This document shows positions 43,803-52,777 of a stretch of 64,000 nt of DNA, piece after piece. Every line of letters begins with the position of its first letter. The first letter of the stretch is position 1. The notes beneath the pieces were generated by a model. The model made no database searches. It was not told the origin of the DNA and saw nothing but the letters and a program-made list of their open reading frames with translations. This DNA comes from Dyadobacter pollutisoli (GTDB taxonomy: Bacteria > Bacteroidota > Bacteroidia > Cytophagales > Spirosomataceae), in contig NZ_CP112998.1 in the NCBI RefSeq assembly GCF_026625565.1, positions 1,614,501 to 1,678,500 on the forward strand. Direction: 5' to 3'. The translations under genes and the position numbers were made by a program.

Positions 43803-44444
43803 ATGTCGAACAATCAGGATAGTACCAAAAGAATTGCAGAACTGCTGCTTGAAGCCCAGGCCATTAAGCTAAGCCCCGAAAAGCCATTTCAATGGAGCTC
43901 TGGCTGGCTTTCACCGATATATTGCGATAACCGCGTCGCTTTGTCCTATCCCGAAACCAGGACATATATCAAGAAAATGCTTGCTGAGCTCATTAAAAAG
44001 GAATATCCGGATGCTCAGGTAGTGGTAGGTGTGGCCACTGGCGGAATTGCCCAGGGTGCGTTGGTAGCTGATTTGCTCGAACTTCCTTTTGCCTACGTCC
44101 GCCCAGAGCCTAAAAAGCACGGAATGGGCAACCAGATCGAGGGCAGAATCGAAAAAGGACAATCCGTTATCATTATTGAAGACTTGATTTCGACAGGAGG
44201 CAGCTCTCTTAAAGTAGTCGACGTACTGCGTGAAGCGGGTATTGAAGTGGCGGGAATGGTGGCGATCTTTACCTACGGATTTGCAGTTGCAGAAAATAAT
44301 TTTAAAGCCAAAGATGTGAAATTAAGCACATTGAGTAACTATAATGCATTGATTGAAACTGCATTGGAACATGATTATGTCAATAGTTCTCAGGTGGAAA
44401 GCCTTGGAGCATGGCGAGTGGCCCCGGATCAGTGGGGTAAATAG
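43803..44444 (+). CDS. pyrE: Orotate phosphoribosyltransferase
   Basis: A 213-residue type I phosphoribosyltransferase that forms OMP from orotate and PRPP. The PRPP loop is VIIIEDLISTGGSS (about 121-134). FQWSSGWLSPIYCDNR at the N-terminus and YVRPEPKKHGMGNQIEG (flexible loop with catalytic Lys) are typical. ATG start at 43803, 2 bp downstream of the CorC-like gene. Confidence 0.97.
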   Translation: MSNNQDSTKRIAELLLEAQAIKLSPEKPFQWSSGWLSPIYCDNRVALSYPETRTYIKKMLAELIKKEYPDAQVVVGVATGGIAQGALVADLLELPFAYVRPEPKKHGMGNQIEGRIEKGQSVIIIEDLISTGGSSLKVVDVLREAGIEVAGMVAIFTYGFAVAENNFKAKDVKLSTLSNYNALIETALEHDYVNSSQVESLGAWRVAPDQWGK

Positions 44445-44503
44445 ACTTCGGCGATCGGCTTTCGGCAATCTATTTTTGATGGCCGAAAGCCGACAGCCGA
44501 AGT
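44445..44503. repeat. Nested inverted repeat between convergent pyrE and aldo/keto reductase genes
   Basis: Two stems in register: ACTTCGGC (44445-44452) with GCCGAAGT (44496-44503), and CGGCTTTCGGC (44456-44466) with GCCGAAAGCCG (44482-44492). They are separated by a 3-nt internal loop on each side, with a 15-nt apical loop. It may terminate both genes, though the T-runs are poor. Confidence 0.85.
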
Positions 44504-44507
44504 ATTT

Positions 44508-45530
44508 TCAGCCCCTATGGTTATCCAGCTTCTCAAATAATCCCCCAAACGCTTCCTCTTTAACCCCGTCGGATTTCAGAAATTCGTGAGGGAAGCCCAG
44601 CTCGATCTTGCTGACCTCGTTAAGTCTTTGAATGATCTCATCAGGTAGTTGAAAAGTAAGACATCCGAGCGAGTCGACCAGTTGCTTTTCTTTGGACGCG
44701 CCGATGATCGGTATCATTACCTGATCGCGATGACGTGTCCAGTTAATGGCCACCTGGGCAGGCGTAATCCCCAGTTCTGCTGCAACATCCACCACAGTTT
44801 GTGCAATAATGCTACTGTGTTCATTGCGACGGGTACTGTCATCAGGTACGCGGCCGGTTTCTCCTCTCAAATATTTTCCGGTCAATGCCCCTCCACCGAT
44901 AGCTCCCCATGGGGTAACTGCCAGATCCAGCGCTTTGGCCATAGGCAACAGGTCCCTTTCTGGTGTCCTTTGTAACAATGAGTACTCAAATTGAATGGCG
45001 GCGAAGGCATTCCAGCCACGAAAATCGGCAATGGTATTGGCCTGAGAAACTATCCAGGCAGGTGTATCGGAGATACCAATGTAGTGCACAAGCCCCCGGC
45101 TGACAAGATCGTCCAGGCCGCGCATTACCTCTTCCACAGGGGTAGTATTGTCCCACATATGTACCCAAAGTAAGTCAATGTACTCAGTATTAAGTCTTTT
45201 CAGGCTGGCCGTAACTGATCGGAACATGTTCTTGCGGTGATTGCCGGCAAAGTTCAGATCGTTATTGCGGTCTTTGAGCGTGAACTTGGTAGCCAGTACC
45301 CAGTGATCACGGTCACTTTCAATAAATTCCCCTACATACTTTTCGGAAGAACCTTCGGTATAGCGGTTGGCGGTGTCAATAAAATTGCCACCGGCGTTGG
45401 CAAATGCTTCGAATATTTTGAAACTCTCGTGTTTGTCAGCTCCCCAGCCCCATTCTGTTCCGAAGGTCATGGTACCCAGACAAACTTCTGATACCCGTAA
45501 ACCAGACCGGCCCAATAATTGATAGCGCAT
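44508..45530 (-). CDS. Aldo/keto reductase
   Basis: A 340-residue TIM-barrel NAD(P)H-dependent reductase. Catalytic residues of the AKR tetrad are visible: Asp and Tyr in FIDTANRYTEGSSE, Lys in LATKFTL, and His in LLWVHMWD. The C-terminal cofactor-binding part has IPIIGASKEKQLVDSL. It begins YQLLGRSGLRVSEVCLG, a typical AKR start. The substrate is not predictable. ATG start at 45530. The end nearly touches the inverted repeat after pyrE. Confidence 0.93.
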   Translation of the reverse strand: MRYQLLGRSGLRVSEVCLGTMTFGTEWGWGADKHESFKIFEAFANAGGNFIDTANRYTEGSSEKYVGEFIESDRDHWVLATKFTLKDRNNDLNFAGNHRKNMFRSVTASLKRLNTEYIDLLWVHMWDNTTPVEEVMRGLDDLVSRGLVHYIGISDTPAWIVSQANTIADFRGWNAFAAIQFEYSLLQRTPERDLLPMAKALDLAVTPWGAIGGGALTGKYLRGETGRVPDDSTRRNEHSSIIAQTVVDVAAELGITPAQVAINWTRHRDQVMIPIIGASKEKQLVDSLGCLTFQLPDEIIQRLNEVSKIELGFPHEFLKSDGVKEEAFGGLFEKLDNHRG

Positions 45531-45672
45531 AGTAATAATATTAAGAATTTGAATGAAGATATAACATCGGACGCTTCCCGTACATGGTTAATTTTTGTGC
45601 CGCAAAGTTATATCCTTACCCGCCAAATGTATTTATATTGTAACAAAATTAGAATCTTTTTCACCACACTCA

Positions 45673-47769
45673 ATGATTGATGTTTCCTATCCCTACTTCG
45701 ATCCAAATCTAAGCTGGCTTTCTAATAATTACCGGCTGCTGCTCGAAGCAAACGACGAAACCGTGCCAGTGCGGGAACGCCTGCGTTTTTTGGGGATTTA
45801 TGCTTCTCAGACCAAGGAATTCTTCCGGGTCCGTATCCCGAGTTTGCTTGCCATGGGAGAAGTTAGCAACGATATTCGCGTCAAACTGAACCTCTTTCCT
45901 GAGTCGCTGCTGGAACATATTTACGAGACGGTCGAAAACCAGTTGCGGGAATTCAATGACATTTTAGTTTCAGGCATTTTACCTGCGTTGGCCGATCAGG
46001 GCGTCCATCTTTATTATCGGCAAGTTTTTGCCGCGGAGCATTCGCCGTTTCTGCGTAAATTTTTTGTCGACAGGCTGTTCAGATATTTGCAGCCTGTTTT
46101 TATGGACAGTCGGCGCACTTCCAAAATGCCTTTTTTTGAATCAAGGCAGCTTTATCTGGTCGTTAGGTTGCAACTTAAAGAAGACCCGGAAGAGGATTGG
46201 TATGCGACTGTGAATGTGCCTTCTGAGCCATTTGGACGTTTCATTGAGCTGCCCGAATCGGACGGGAAAAGGCATGTTGCGTTTCTCGAAGATGTGATCC
46301 GGGAAAATCTCCCGTTGTTGTTTCCGGGCTATACGATTCTGGAAAGCTACGCCATTCGCGTTGAGCGGGAAACCGAACTGTCAGTGGAAGACGAGTACCC
46401 GATGCAGATCACCCAACGCATTTTGAAACAGCTTGAAAAAAGAAATTTTATTCAGCCCTTCCAATATTTTTACGAGTCGGGCATGCCGCTTTTTATGCGA
46501 GAATACCTTGCAGGCAAGGCCGCTATACCGATGAACGAGTTTCATGAGCGCGGACATTATATCTGTATGCAGGATTTGATCAAGTTTCCCGTTTTGTCCC
46601 GGCGGCTGGACTATCCTTACCAGAGGCCTGTTCAGAATCCTGACTTTGACGAGAAGAGCTCAGTCTTTGATGCCATTCAGAAAGCAGACCAGCTACTTCA
46701 CCTTCCATACCAATCCTATGAGCCGATCGTCAGGTTTTTTAATGAAGCCGCCATCGATCCCCACGTTAGAGAGATTCATGTTTCACTCTATAAGATCAGC
46801 CCTAATTCATTTATTCTTAACTCATTGATCAGTGCGTCGAGAAATGGAAAGCGGGTTACGACTTATGTGGAACTGAATACCAAGCTCGACATTCAAGAGA
46901 ATTTACAATGGTCTAAAAAGATGCGGGATGCAGGTGTTAAGATCATTCTGAGTGTTCCGGGGCTGAAAGTCCATGCCAAAATGGCTTTGGTCAAAAGGAA
47001 GGTACAGAAAGGATGGGAGCGTTATGCATTTTTAGGAACGGGAGGTTTTTACAGGCTCACCAGTAGGGAGATAGTCGATCACGCTTTGCTGACCAGCCAC
47101 AGGGAATTGACTAATGAGCTTGAACTTTTGTTTGGATATCTATCGACCCAGGACGAACCTAAAAAATATAAGTACTTGCCTTTCAATTTCTTGCAGGTAA
47201 CTCAGTTTACCCTTCAGAAAAGATTGCTGGATCTGATCGACCGGGAGATCGCCAATTGTAATGCAGGTCTCAAATCTTTTATTACTATCAAGATCAATCA
47301 GTTGCAGGACCATATTCTGATTGACAAGCTTTATCAGGCGGGGCAAATGGGCGTTCCTGTGCATGTGATCGTCAGCGAAAGTTGCGGGCTGATCTCAGGT
47401 TTGCCATCGATCAGTGATAATATTACCGTCAGCCGCCACGTCGACCGGTACGTTGAAAACACACGGATTTTTCATTTCGCGAATCGCGGCAATGATGAAA
47501 TTTTCCTCTCCTCGTGTGACTGGACCCACCGGAACCTGCACAGAAGGATGGATATCTGTTTTCCAGTATTGGATGAGACATTGAAAAATCAAATGCGGAT
47601 AGTGCTCAGAAACTACGCAAATGACAACCAAAAGTCGGTGCGGCTGGATCTGTACCAGAACAATTTACGCATTGCCGATGATTCGCGGGGCAAACTAAGG
47701 GCACAGGAGGCGAATTACAAGCTGGTGGAAAAAATAGAGAAAAACGGAGCAACCAGGAAGGTAGAGTGA
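45673..47769 (+). CDS. ppk1: Polyphosphate kinase 1-like protein with altered active site
   Basis: A 698-residue protein with the PPK1 layout: N domain (YFDPNLSWLSNNYRLL and RERLRFLGIYASQTKEFFRVR), head domain, and two phospholipase-D-like C-terminal domains. His434 in GLKVHAKMALV matches the phosphorylated His435 of E. coli Ppk. However, the positions of Arg375 and Arg405 are Lys374 and Lys404, LGTGNxN is LGTGGFY (454-460), and the EHxR region carrying His592 reads VENTR (Asn596). It may be a divergent kinase or have another function. I use the ATG at 45673 (PPK1-like N-terminus). A terminator follows. Confidence 0.88.
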   Translation: MIDVSYPYFDPNLSWLSNNYRLLLEANDETVPVRERLRFLGIYASQTKEFFRVRIPSLLAMGEVSNDIRVKLNLFPESLLEHIYETVENQLREFNDILVSGILPALADQGVHLYYRQVFAAEHSPFLRKFFVDRLFRYLQPVFMDSRRTSKMPFFESRQLYLVVRLQLKEDPEEDWYATVNVPSEPFGRFIELPESDGKRHVAFLEDVIRENLPLLFPGYTILESYAIRVERETELSVEDEYPMQITQRILKQLEKRNFIQPFQYFYESGMPLFMREYLAGKAAIPMNEFHERGHYICMQDLIKFPVLSRRLDYPYQRPVQNPDFDEKSSVFDAIQKADQLLHLPYQSYEPIVRFFNEAAIDPHVREIHVSLYKISPNSFILNSLISASRNGKRVTTYVELNTKLDIQENLQWSKKMRDAGVKIILSVPGLKVHAKMALVKRKVQKGWERYAFLGTGGFYRLTSREIVDHALLTSHRELTNELELLFGYLSTQDEPKKYKYLPFNFLQVTQFTLQKRLLDLIDREIANCNAGLKSFITIKINQLQDHILIDKLYQAGQMGVPVHVIVSESCGLISGLPSISDNITVSRHVDRYVENTRIFHFANRGNDEIFLSSCDWTHRNLHRRMDICFPVLDETLKNQMRIVLRNYANDNQKSVRLDLYQNNLRIADDSRGKLRAQEANYKLVEKIEKNGATRKVE

Positions 47770-47776
47770 TAACAAT

Positions 47777-47814
47777 TTTTACGGTTAAAAAAAATTTTCT
47801 AACCGTAAAATTTT
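47777..47814 (+). terminator. Rho-independent terminator of the PPK1-like gene
   Basis: An 11-bp stem TTTTACGGTTA (47777-47787) with TAACCGTAAAA (47800-47810), followed by TTTT. Confidence 0.85.
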
Positions 47815-47903
47815 ATAATCAGCCGTCAGATTTCATGAACGCAGTTTGTGAAAAAAAATAAAAAAGCTGAGCAATTTTTTTGCTGCCAAGGCACCAAATG
47901 CCC

Positions 47904-47934
47904 TTGAGCCGTATGGTGGATATGATTATATTTG
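47904..47934 (+). promoter_or_regulatory. Promoter of the TetR gene
   Basis: TTG (47904-47906), 20 nt, then TATATTTG (47927-47934), an excellent consensus match, 44 bp before the ATG. Confidence 0.68.
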
Positions 47935-47944
47935 AAAGCATATC
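47919..47944. promoter_or_regulatory. Candidate TetR operator overlapping the -7 box
   Basis: GATATG (47919-47924) and CATATC (47939-47944) form a 6-bp inverted repeat with a 14-bp spacer, enclosing the -7 box. The position is right for autorepression, but the repeat is short. Confidence 0.35.
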
Positions 47945-47977
47945 ATTCTGACTCAATCATAAAAGACACATTGTAGC

Positions 47978-48571
47978 ATGGGAATAGTAGAGCGAAGAGA
48001 GCGACTTAGAATTCAGGTTCGTTCAGATATCGTTAAAACAGCGAAGGAGATTGCTCGTGAAGACGGGTGGACTGCTGTTTCAATTCGCAAAATTGCTGAG
48101 GTGATTGAATACAGCCCGCCAATCCTATACGAATATTTTGAAAGCAAAGACAAACTCCTTGAGGCAATCCGCATCGAAGGTTTCGATTACCTGCAATCAG
48201 AATTTATCAAGATAAAAGGACATTTCAGCAATCCCCAGAAACAACTGGTGGAAGTTGCTCAAAGTATATGGAATTTTGCCGTTGAGAATCCAGAGGTTTT
48301 CCAGGTAATGTTTAACCTGGAAGGCGCATACTGTGATTCCAAGAGAGTTTACTCGCAGGCAATGAGTATCAAAGGAAACCCGGTATGGGAAATGATCGCT
48401 GGCCTGCGTCCAAAGTCGGGCGAGGCCGTAACCAAAACTTACTACGAGTGGTGGTGCCTTACCTATGGTTTTATCAGTATTACAATGACTACACAGCCTC
48501 GTTATGCCTTTTCACAGGCAGAACCGGTTTACATGGAAGGCGTCCGGAGATTTATCCGGAGCATTATGTGA
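47978..48571 (+). CDS. TetR/AcrR family transcriptional regulator
   Basis: A 197-residue protein. The N-terminal TetR helix-turn-helix spans about residues 10-58 (IVKTAKEIAREDGWTAVSIRKIAEVI, then SPPILYEYFESKDKLL, within longer runs). The C-terminal all-helical domain should bind a small ligand and dimerise. No target gene is adjacent on the divergent side; the PPK1-like gene upstream is separated by a terminator. Autoregulation is inferred from the inverted repeat at its promoter. ATG start at 47978. Its last 8 bp overlap the end of cysE on the other strand. Confidence 0.93.
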   Translation: MGIVERRERLRIQVRSDIVKTAKEIAREDGWTAVSIRKIAEVIEYSPPILYEYFESKDKLLEAIRIEGFDYLQSEFIKIKGHFSNPQKQLVEVAQSIWNFAVENPEVFQVMFNLEGAYCDSKRVYSQAMSIKGNPVWEMIAGLRPKSGEAVTKTYYEWWCLTYGFISITMTTQPRYAFSQAEPVYMEGVRRFIRSIM

Positions 48572-49397
48572 CAGAAGGCACCGATTGCGGGCGTATCTCT
48601 ATTTTGCTCTGGTGATAAACCTGCGAAAATGGAGGTACGCTTCTTACTAACCAGGCATTTCCGCCGATCACAGAATCATGACCGATCACGGTCTCTCCCC
48701 CTAAAATGGTCGCATTGGCATAAACGACCACATTATCTTCAATTGTAGGGTGGCGCTTGCGGGAAGCAAGGGACTTGGAAACGTGGGTCGCACCTAACGT
48801 TACTCCCTGATACAGTTTTACGTTATTTCCAATATGGGTAGTCTCACCGATAACTACGCCAGTTCCATGATCGATAAAGAATGAATGTCCTATCACGGCA
48901 TTAGGGTGAATGTCGATACCGGTTTGGCTGTGGGCGTATTCGGTAAGCATACGAGGCAGAAGCGGGATACCGGCTTTGGCAAAAGAATGCGCGAAACGGT
49001 AGGTTGCAATGGCCATAAAACCCGGGTAAACAGAAATTACCTCCTCGATACTGACCGAGGCGGGATCATTGTCGGTGATGGATTTGGCGTCCATCAAAAG
49101 ATCTTCGTAGATACCTGGAATCTGCGAAAAAACCTGATCCAGGATCTCCTCTTTGTCTTTTTTTAATTGTGGCAGCAACGGTTGCAGCATGCAGTCCAGA
49201 CTGTGGCGTAAGTCAGCATATTTCATGGCCAAGTCCTTGGATGGGCAACTTGGGCAATCCTGGCTGATCGGAAATAAAAAATTGATCAGGTCCTTGATGA
49301 ATTTACCAGCGTCCTGTCTGGAAGGCAATTTGTAGTTGTATCTTTCATTCTGTTTGCTCAGACGCTGAAAGAACAGTTCTTGGTGGTTGGCTGTCAT
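48564..49397 (-). CDS. cysE: Serine O-acetyltransferase
   Basis: A 277-residue enzyme making O-acetylserine for cysteine synthesis. An N-terminal helical domain (about 1-150) precedes the left-handed beta-helix of hexapeptide repeats (IHPNAVIGHSFFIDHGTG, then VVIGETTHIGNNVKLYQGVTLGA in overlapping stretches). The catalytic His/Asp pair is expected in FIDHGTGVVIGE. The C-terminus is short and polar. ATG start at 49397. It overlaps the TetR gene tail to tail by 8 bp. Confidence 0.94.
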   Translation of the reverse strand: MTANHQELFFQRLSKQNERYNYKLPSRQDAGKFIKDLINFLFPISQDCPSCPSKDLAMKYADLRHSLDCMLQPLLPQLKKDKEEILDQVFSQIPGIYEDLLMDAKSITDNDPASVSIEEVISVYPGFMAIATYRFAHSFAKAGIPLLPRMLTEYAHSQTGIDIHPNAVIGHSFFIDHGTGVVIGETTHIGNNVKLYQGVTLGATHVSKSLASRKRHPTIEDNVVVYANATILGGETVIGHDSVIGGNAWLVRSVPPFSQVYHQSKIEIRPQSVPSVT

Positions 49398-49591
49398 TAA
49401 AAATAAAAGTTAGACAATCATGTCAATTGATAGCTGGCATCCGTTTTTTAGTGAACACAGAAACGACCGGAAAAATTTAATCCGGGTGGATTCTTTAAAA
49501 AATCGCTGAGCCTTTTCACTTTAAGGGTGATTTTATCGTATATTGAAATATCCTGTGAATTTATGAAATAGAGTAACATTCTTTGAATTAT

Positions 49592-50488
49592 ATGTTAAGT
49601 TTTAAATTCCTTCGGTCTGCCCTGTTATTCCTTTTCCTTTCGGCTTCGCTAAGTTCGTGCTTTTCAAGGTATATTATTTCGGCAAAACAGGTCAGAAAAC
49701 ATTACGCTTTGAAGAAGGTAAAACCTACCGAACAAATCATTAAAAACGATACACTCTCACTTTGCATTGCCAGCATAGGTTCTGATACGCTTCCTATGTT
49801 GCTGCTCATCCATGGTGCACCTGGCTCGCTTTGGGGTTATATGAACCTGATGGACGATGAGGATTTGCAAAAGCACTTTCACATAGTATCCGTTGACAGA
49901 GTGGGCTATGGTAAATCCAGGTTGAAAAAACGCAGGTTTGTAACTTCTATTGCTACCCAGGCCAATGCCTTATTGCCTGTTTTCAATCTCAACAAAAGCG
50001 ATGAGAAGGTAACTGTCCTCGGCAGGTCATATGGCGCGCCGATCGCTGCAAAACTGGTTTCAATGGTTCCGGAAAAAGTGAAGGAACTGATCATGGTATC
50101 GCCGGTCATTGATCCTGAAAAAGAGAAGTTTTATTGGTTTTCGAAATGGGGTCGCAACTCTTTTATCCAATTATTCCTACCGGGTGCTTTCAATACCGCT
50201 ACTGCTGAGAAGTACAGTCATTCCGAAGAGTTGAAAAAGCTGCTGCCCGTTTGGCAGAACCTGCATGTCCCCACAACGGTTATTCAGGGCGGTAACGACT
50301 GGATTGCCGATCCTTCCAACATTGATTTTGCAAAAAAACATATTCGCAGTAAGCGTGCGCAGTATATTTTCCTCTACAATGCCGGCCATATGATCACCTA
50401 CACGCACCTGGCTATGATCAAAGAAATGCTTCTGAAAAGCCAGCTTTTCAGGGATAAAATCACGTCTGTGGATGTAGTGGGCCAATAG
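49592..50488 (+). CDS. Lipoprotein alpha/beta hydrolase
   Basis: A 298-residue protein. A signal peptide ends at the lipobox LSSC (Cys23), so it should be lipid-anchored in the envelope. The alpha/beta hydrolase core has LLIHGAPGSLWGY (oxyanion region), the nucleophile elbow GRSYGAP (Ser), an acidic residue in GGNDWIAD, and His in NAGHMI. The substrate is unknown. I use the ATG at 49592; a TTG three codons upstream is possible. It converges on the T9SS cargo gene with an 11-bp gap. Confidence 0.9.
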   Translation: MLSFKFLRSALLFLFLSASLSSCFSRYIISAKQVRKHYALKKVKPTEQIIKNDTLSLCIASIGSDTLPMLLLIHGAPGSLWGYMNLMDDEDLQKHFHIVSVDRVGYGKSRLKKRRFVTSIATQANALLPVFNLNKSDEKVTVLGRSYGAPIAAKLVSMVPEKVKELIMVSPVIDPEKEKFYWFSKWGRNSFIQLFLPGAFNTATAEKYSHSEELKKLLPVWQNLHVPTTVIQGGNDWIADPSNIDFAKKHIRSKRAQYIFLYNAGHMITYTHLAMIKEMLLKSQLFRDKITSVDVVGQ

Positions 50489-50499
50489 CGCTTCTGTGC

Positions 50500-51603
50500 T
50501 CAATGTATTATTTTCTGAGTCACCGAATGGGCCGAATTGTCGGCGCGGATAATGTAAAGGCCTCTGCTCAGGTTTCTTACATCAAATTCTTCCTGGACTA
50601 AAATGACCGGTGATTTGCTGGTGATTTCCCGAATGACTCTTCCTTTTATATCAATGAGTTGCAACCGGATCACGGCCCTGGTCTTGCTGTAAGCTTTCAC
50701 CGTTACAAAATCTTCTGCGGGTACTGGATAGGCTTCAATGGCCATGGAAACTTCCGGGGAATCTACCTGGGGCGCCGACGTGATTAATCCACCAAATTCC
50801 GAAGATTCATAAGGCAGTACTTCCACTGTTTCACCCGGGCGGTCAACAACCGAGATCAGGCCCTCTCGATACATTTCCGAGATTACGATGCCGTCTCGCC
50901 ACTCGCTAACCACCATTGCATAAGCATAATTGCCAACTACTTCCGGTGCCTGCCAAACCAGTCTCTTATTTGCAGCATCAACTTTAAAAACCCCTGAGCT
51001 GCTTATTTCATTAGGAAACAAATAACTATGATCCGCCATTCTCACTCCGCAGGTACCAGGTGAGGCTTTGCTAAGACGCGATACCTTCACCGTAACGCTG
51101 TCTTGATCCTGCACGGATGGTTTGAGGTCAATCGAAAATAGCTGCCTGACACCTGCTTCAAATACCGGATAGGGCATTACCGGCGTGTTATTGGCAAGTT
51201 GAGTATTAATGACAGTCCATAAAAAGAACGGAGTCTGCTCGGAGTTGGGCAGATTAATGAGACCCGAACTACGATTTTGAAGCGAAACCGAGATTTGGTA
51301 AGTACCAATAGACCCATAGGTATGTGTTCCAATGTAGTCTGAATAGCTCACCTTTGAACTTCCGGAGATAGTTCCTGTCTGCACCCTGGTAAATTCTTTG
51401 ATGCTACCATCGCCGAAGCAAACATTCACGGTCGACTGACCGCTACTCGCTTCATTTCCCGCGTCAAGGTATAGGCGAACTTTAATATTATATGTTTGTC
51501 CAGAAACGTAAGAAGCCGAAATCTCGCCACCCTTGATATGGGTCGCGTAACATACAGGCGTGATCAGCAAAAGCAGGAGGATAATTCTGTAAACTGATTT
51601 CAT
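50500..51603 (-). CDS. Secreted protein with T9SS C-terminal sorting domain
   Basis: A 367-residue protein. The signal peptide (about 1-20, ending CYAT) is followed by beta-rich Ig/PKD-like repeats (VCFGDGS, then THTYGSIGTYQISVSLQN). The last 75 residues match the type A sorting domain of the type IX secretion system: AYPVPAEDFVTVKAYS, LQLIDIKGRVI, and LSRGLYIIRAD ending in TQKIIH. It is therefore probably exported by gliding/T9SS machinery and attached to the surface or released. No enzyme domain is seen. ATG start at 51603. Confidence 0.9.
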   Translation of the reverse strand: MKSVYRIILLLLLITPVCYATHIKGGEISASYVSGQTYNIKVRLYLDAGNEASSGQSTVNVCFGDGSIKEFTRVQTGTISGSSKVSYSDYIGTHTYGSIGTYQISVSLQNRSSGLINLPNSEQTPFFLWTVINTQLANNTPVMPYPVFEAGVRQLFSIDLKPSVQDQDSVTVKVSRLSKASPGTCGVRMADHSYLFPNEISSSGVFKVDAANKRLVWQAPEVVGNYAYAMVVSEWRDGIVISEMYREGLISVVDRPGETVEVLPYESSEFGGLITSAPQVDSPEVSMAIEAYPVPAEDFVTVKAYSKTRAVIRLQLIDIKGRVIREITSKSPVILVQEEFDVRNLSRGLYIIRADNSAHSVTQKIIH

Positions 51604-51686
51604 ATCGAAGAAAAGGAAGCGGTAGGTTCTTTACTAAAATCAGAACGTCCGGGCAACCCTTTTTTGTATGACTTTTCAGGAAGAAA

Positions 51687-52751
51687 TCAGTCTTTATAAA
51701 TCAAAATTTCACTTTTTCCATCGCTTTTGATATATCCCCTATACATTCCCTCGCTGTTGAATGGCATGGCCACATTTCCGTTGCGGTCCAGCGCGATCAC
51801 ACCTCCTTCACCGCCTCTTTCCACCAGCTTTTTCATGACTACTTCATTAGCAGCATCTTGCAGTGACAATCCTTTGTATTCCATTAATGCAGATATGTCG
51901 TAAGCCACAACGGATCTGATAAAATACTCGCCATGGCCCGTGGCTGAGACTGCGCAGGTTGCATTATTCGCATAAGTTCCTGCTCCGATAATGGGCGCAT
52001 CGCCGATGCGGCCATATTTTTTATTGGTCATTCCGCCGGTAGAAGTACCTGCGGCAAGGTTACCAAACTGATCCAGCGCCACACATCCCACAGTACCAAA
52101 TTTTTTGCCTTCTGTAAAAATGAGCTCACTGTTATCCAGGAAACCTGTTTTTGGGTTTTTCTTGATCTCCTTTTCTTCCTTTGCGTCGTGATCCAGCTCT
52201 GTCTTTTCTTCCTCTTTGGCGCGGAGCAATGCCTTATACCTGGCCTCAGTGTAAAAATAGGAGGGGTCCACTATTTCAAGACCCTGTTCTTTTGCGAATT
52301 TCTCAGCGCCTTTGCCTGCCATCATCACATGCGGTGACTTTTCCATGACAGCAATGGCGGTACTGATCGGATTTTTGATAGTCGTAACACCGGCGATTGC
52401 GCCCGCTTTCAATGTCTTGCCTTCCATGATAGAAGCGTCCAGCTCATTCCTTCCTTCATTGGTAAATACAGCCCCTTTGCCGGCATTGAACAGCGGAGAG
52501 TCTTCCATGACGTGAATGGTCGCTTCTACTGCCTGAACACTGGTGCCGCCTTTTTTCAAAATCTCATAGCCTTTCTGCAAAGCCATGTTGAGTATTTCCC
52601 TATATGCCTTTTCGCGCTCCGGGGACATGTTCGCCCGCGTAATGGTGCCTGCACCTCCGTGCAAAACCAGTGTGATCTTGTTGGCATAATCCTGAGCGGA
52701 CACGGTCAGAAAGGTAAATAGGGATAGAATAACGAGGCAGAGCTTTTTCAT
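51687..52751 (-). CDS. Isoaspartyl peptidase / L-asparaginase (Ntn hydrolase)
   Basis: A 354-residue periplasmic protein with a signal peptide (MKKLCLVILSLFTF to VSAQ). It has LVLHGGAGTI at the N-terminus and the autocleavage site GTVG, where Thr220 becomes the N-terminal nucleophile of the beta chain. GRIGDAPIIGAGTYAN and TGHGEYFIR are substrate-binding segments. Plant-type asparaginases of this family hydrolyse isoaspartyl dipeptides or asparagine. A charged insert (about 176-200) precedes the cleavage site. I use the ATG at 52751 because it begins a clean signal peptide. Confidence 0.94.
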   Translation of the reverse strand: MKKLCLVILSLFTFLTVSAQDYANKITLVLHGGAGTITRANMSPEREKAYREILNMALQKGYEILKKGGTSVQAVEATIHVMEDSPLFNAGKGAVFTNEGRNELDASIMEGKTLKAGAIAGVTTIKNPISTAIAVMEKSPHVMMAGKGAEKFAKEQGLEIVDPSYFYTEARYKALLRAKEEEKTELDHDAKEEKEIKKNPKTGFLDNSELIFTEGKKFGTVGCVALDQFGNLAAGTSTGGMTNKKYGRIGDAPIIGAGTYANNATCAVSATGHGEYFIRSVVAYDISALMEYKGLSLQDAANEVVMKKLVERGGEGGVIALDRNGNVAMPFNSEGMYRGYIKSDGKSEILIYKD

Positions 52752-52777
52752 GATTTTGTAATTTGAGTGAACCGTTC

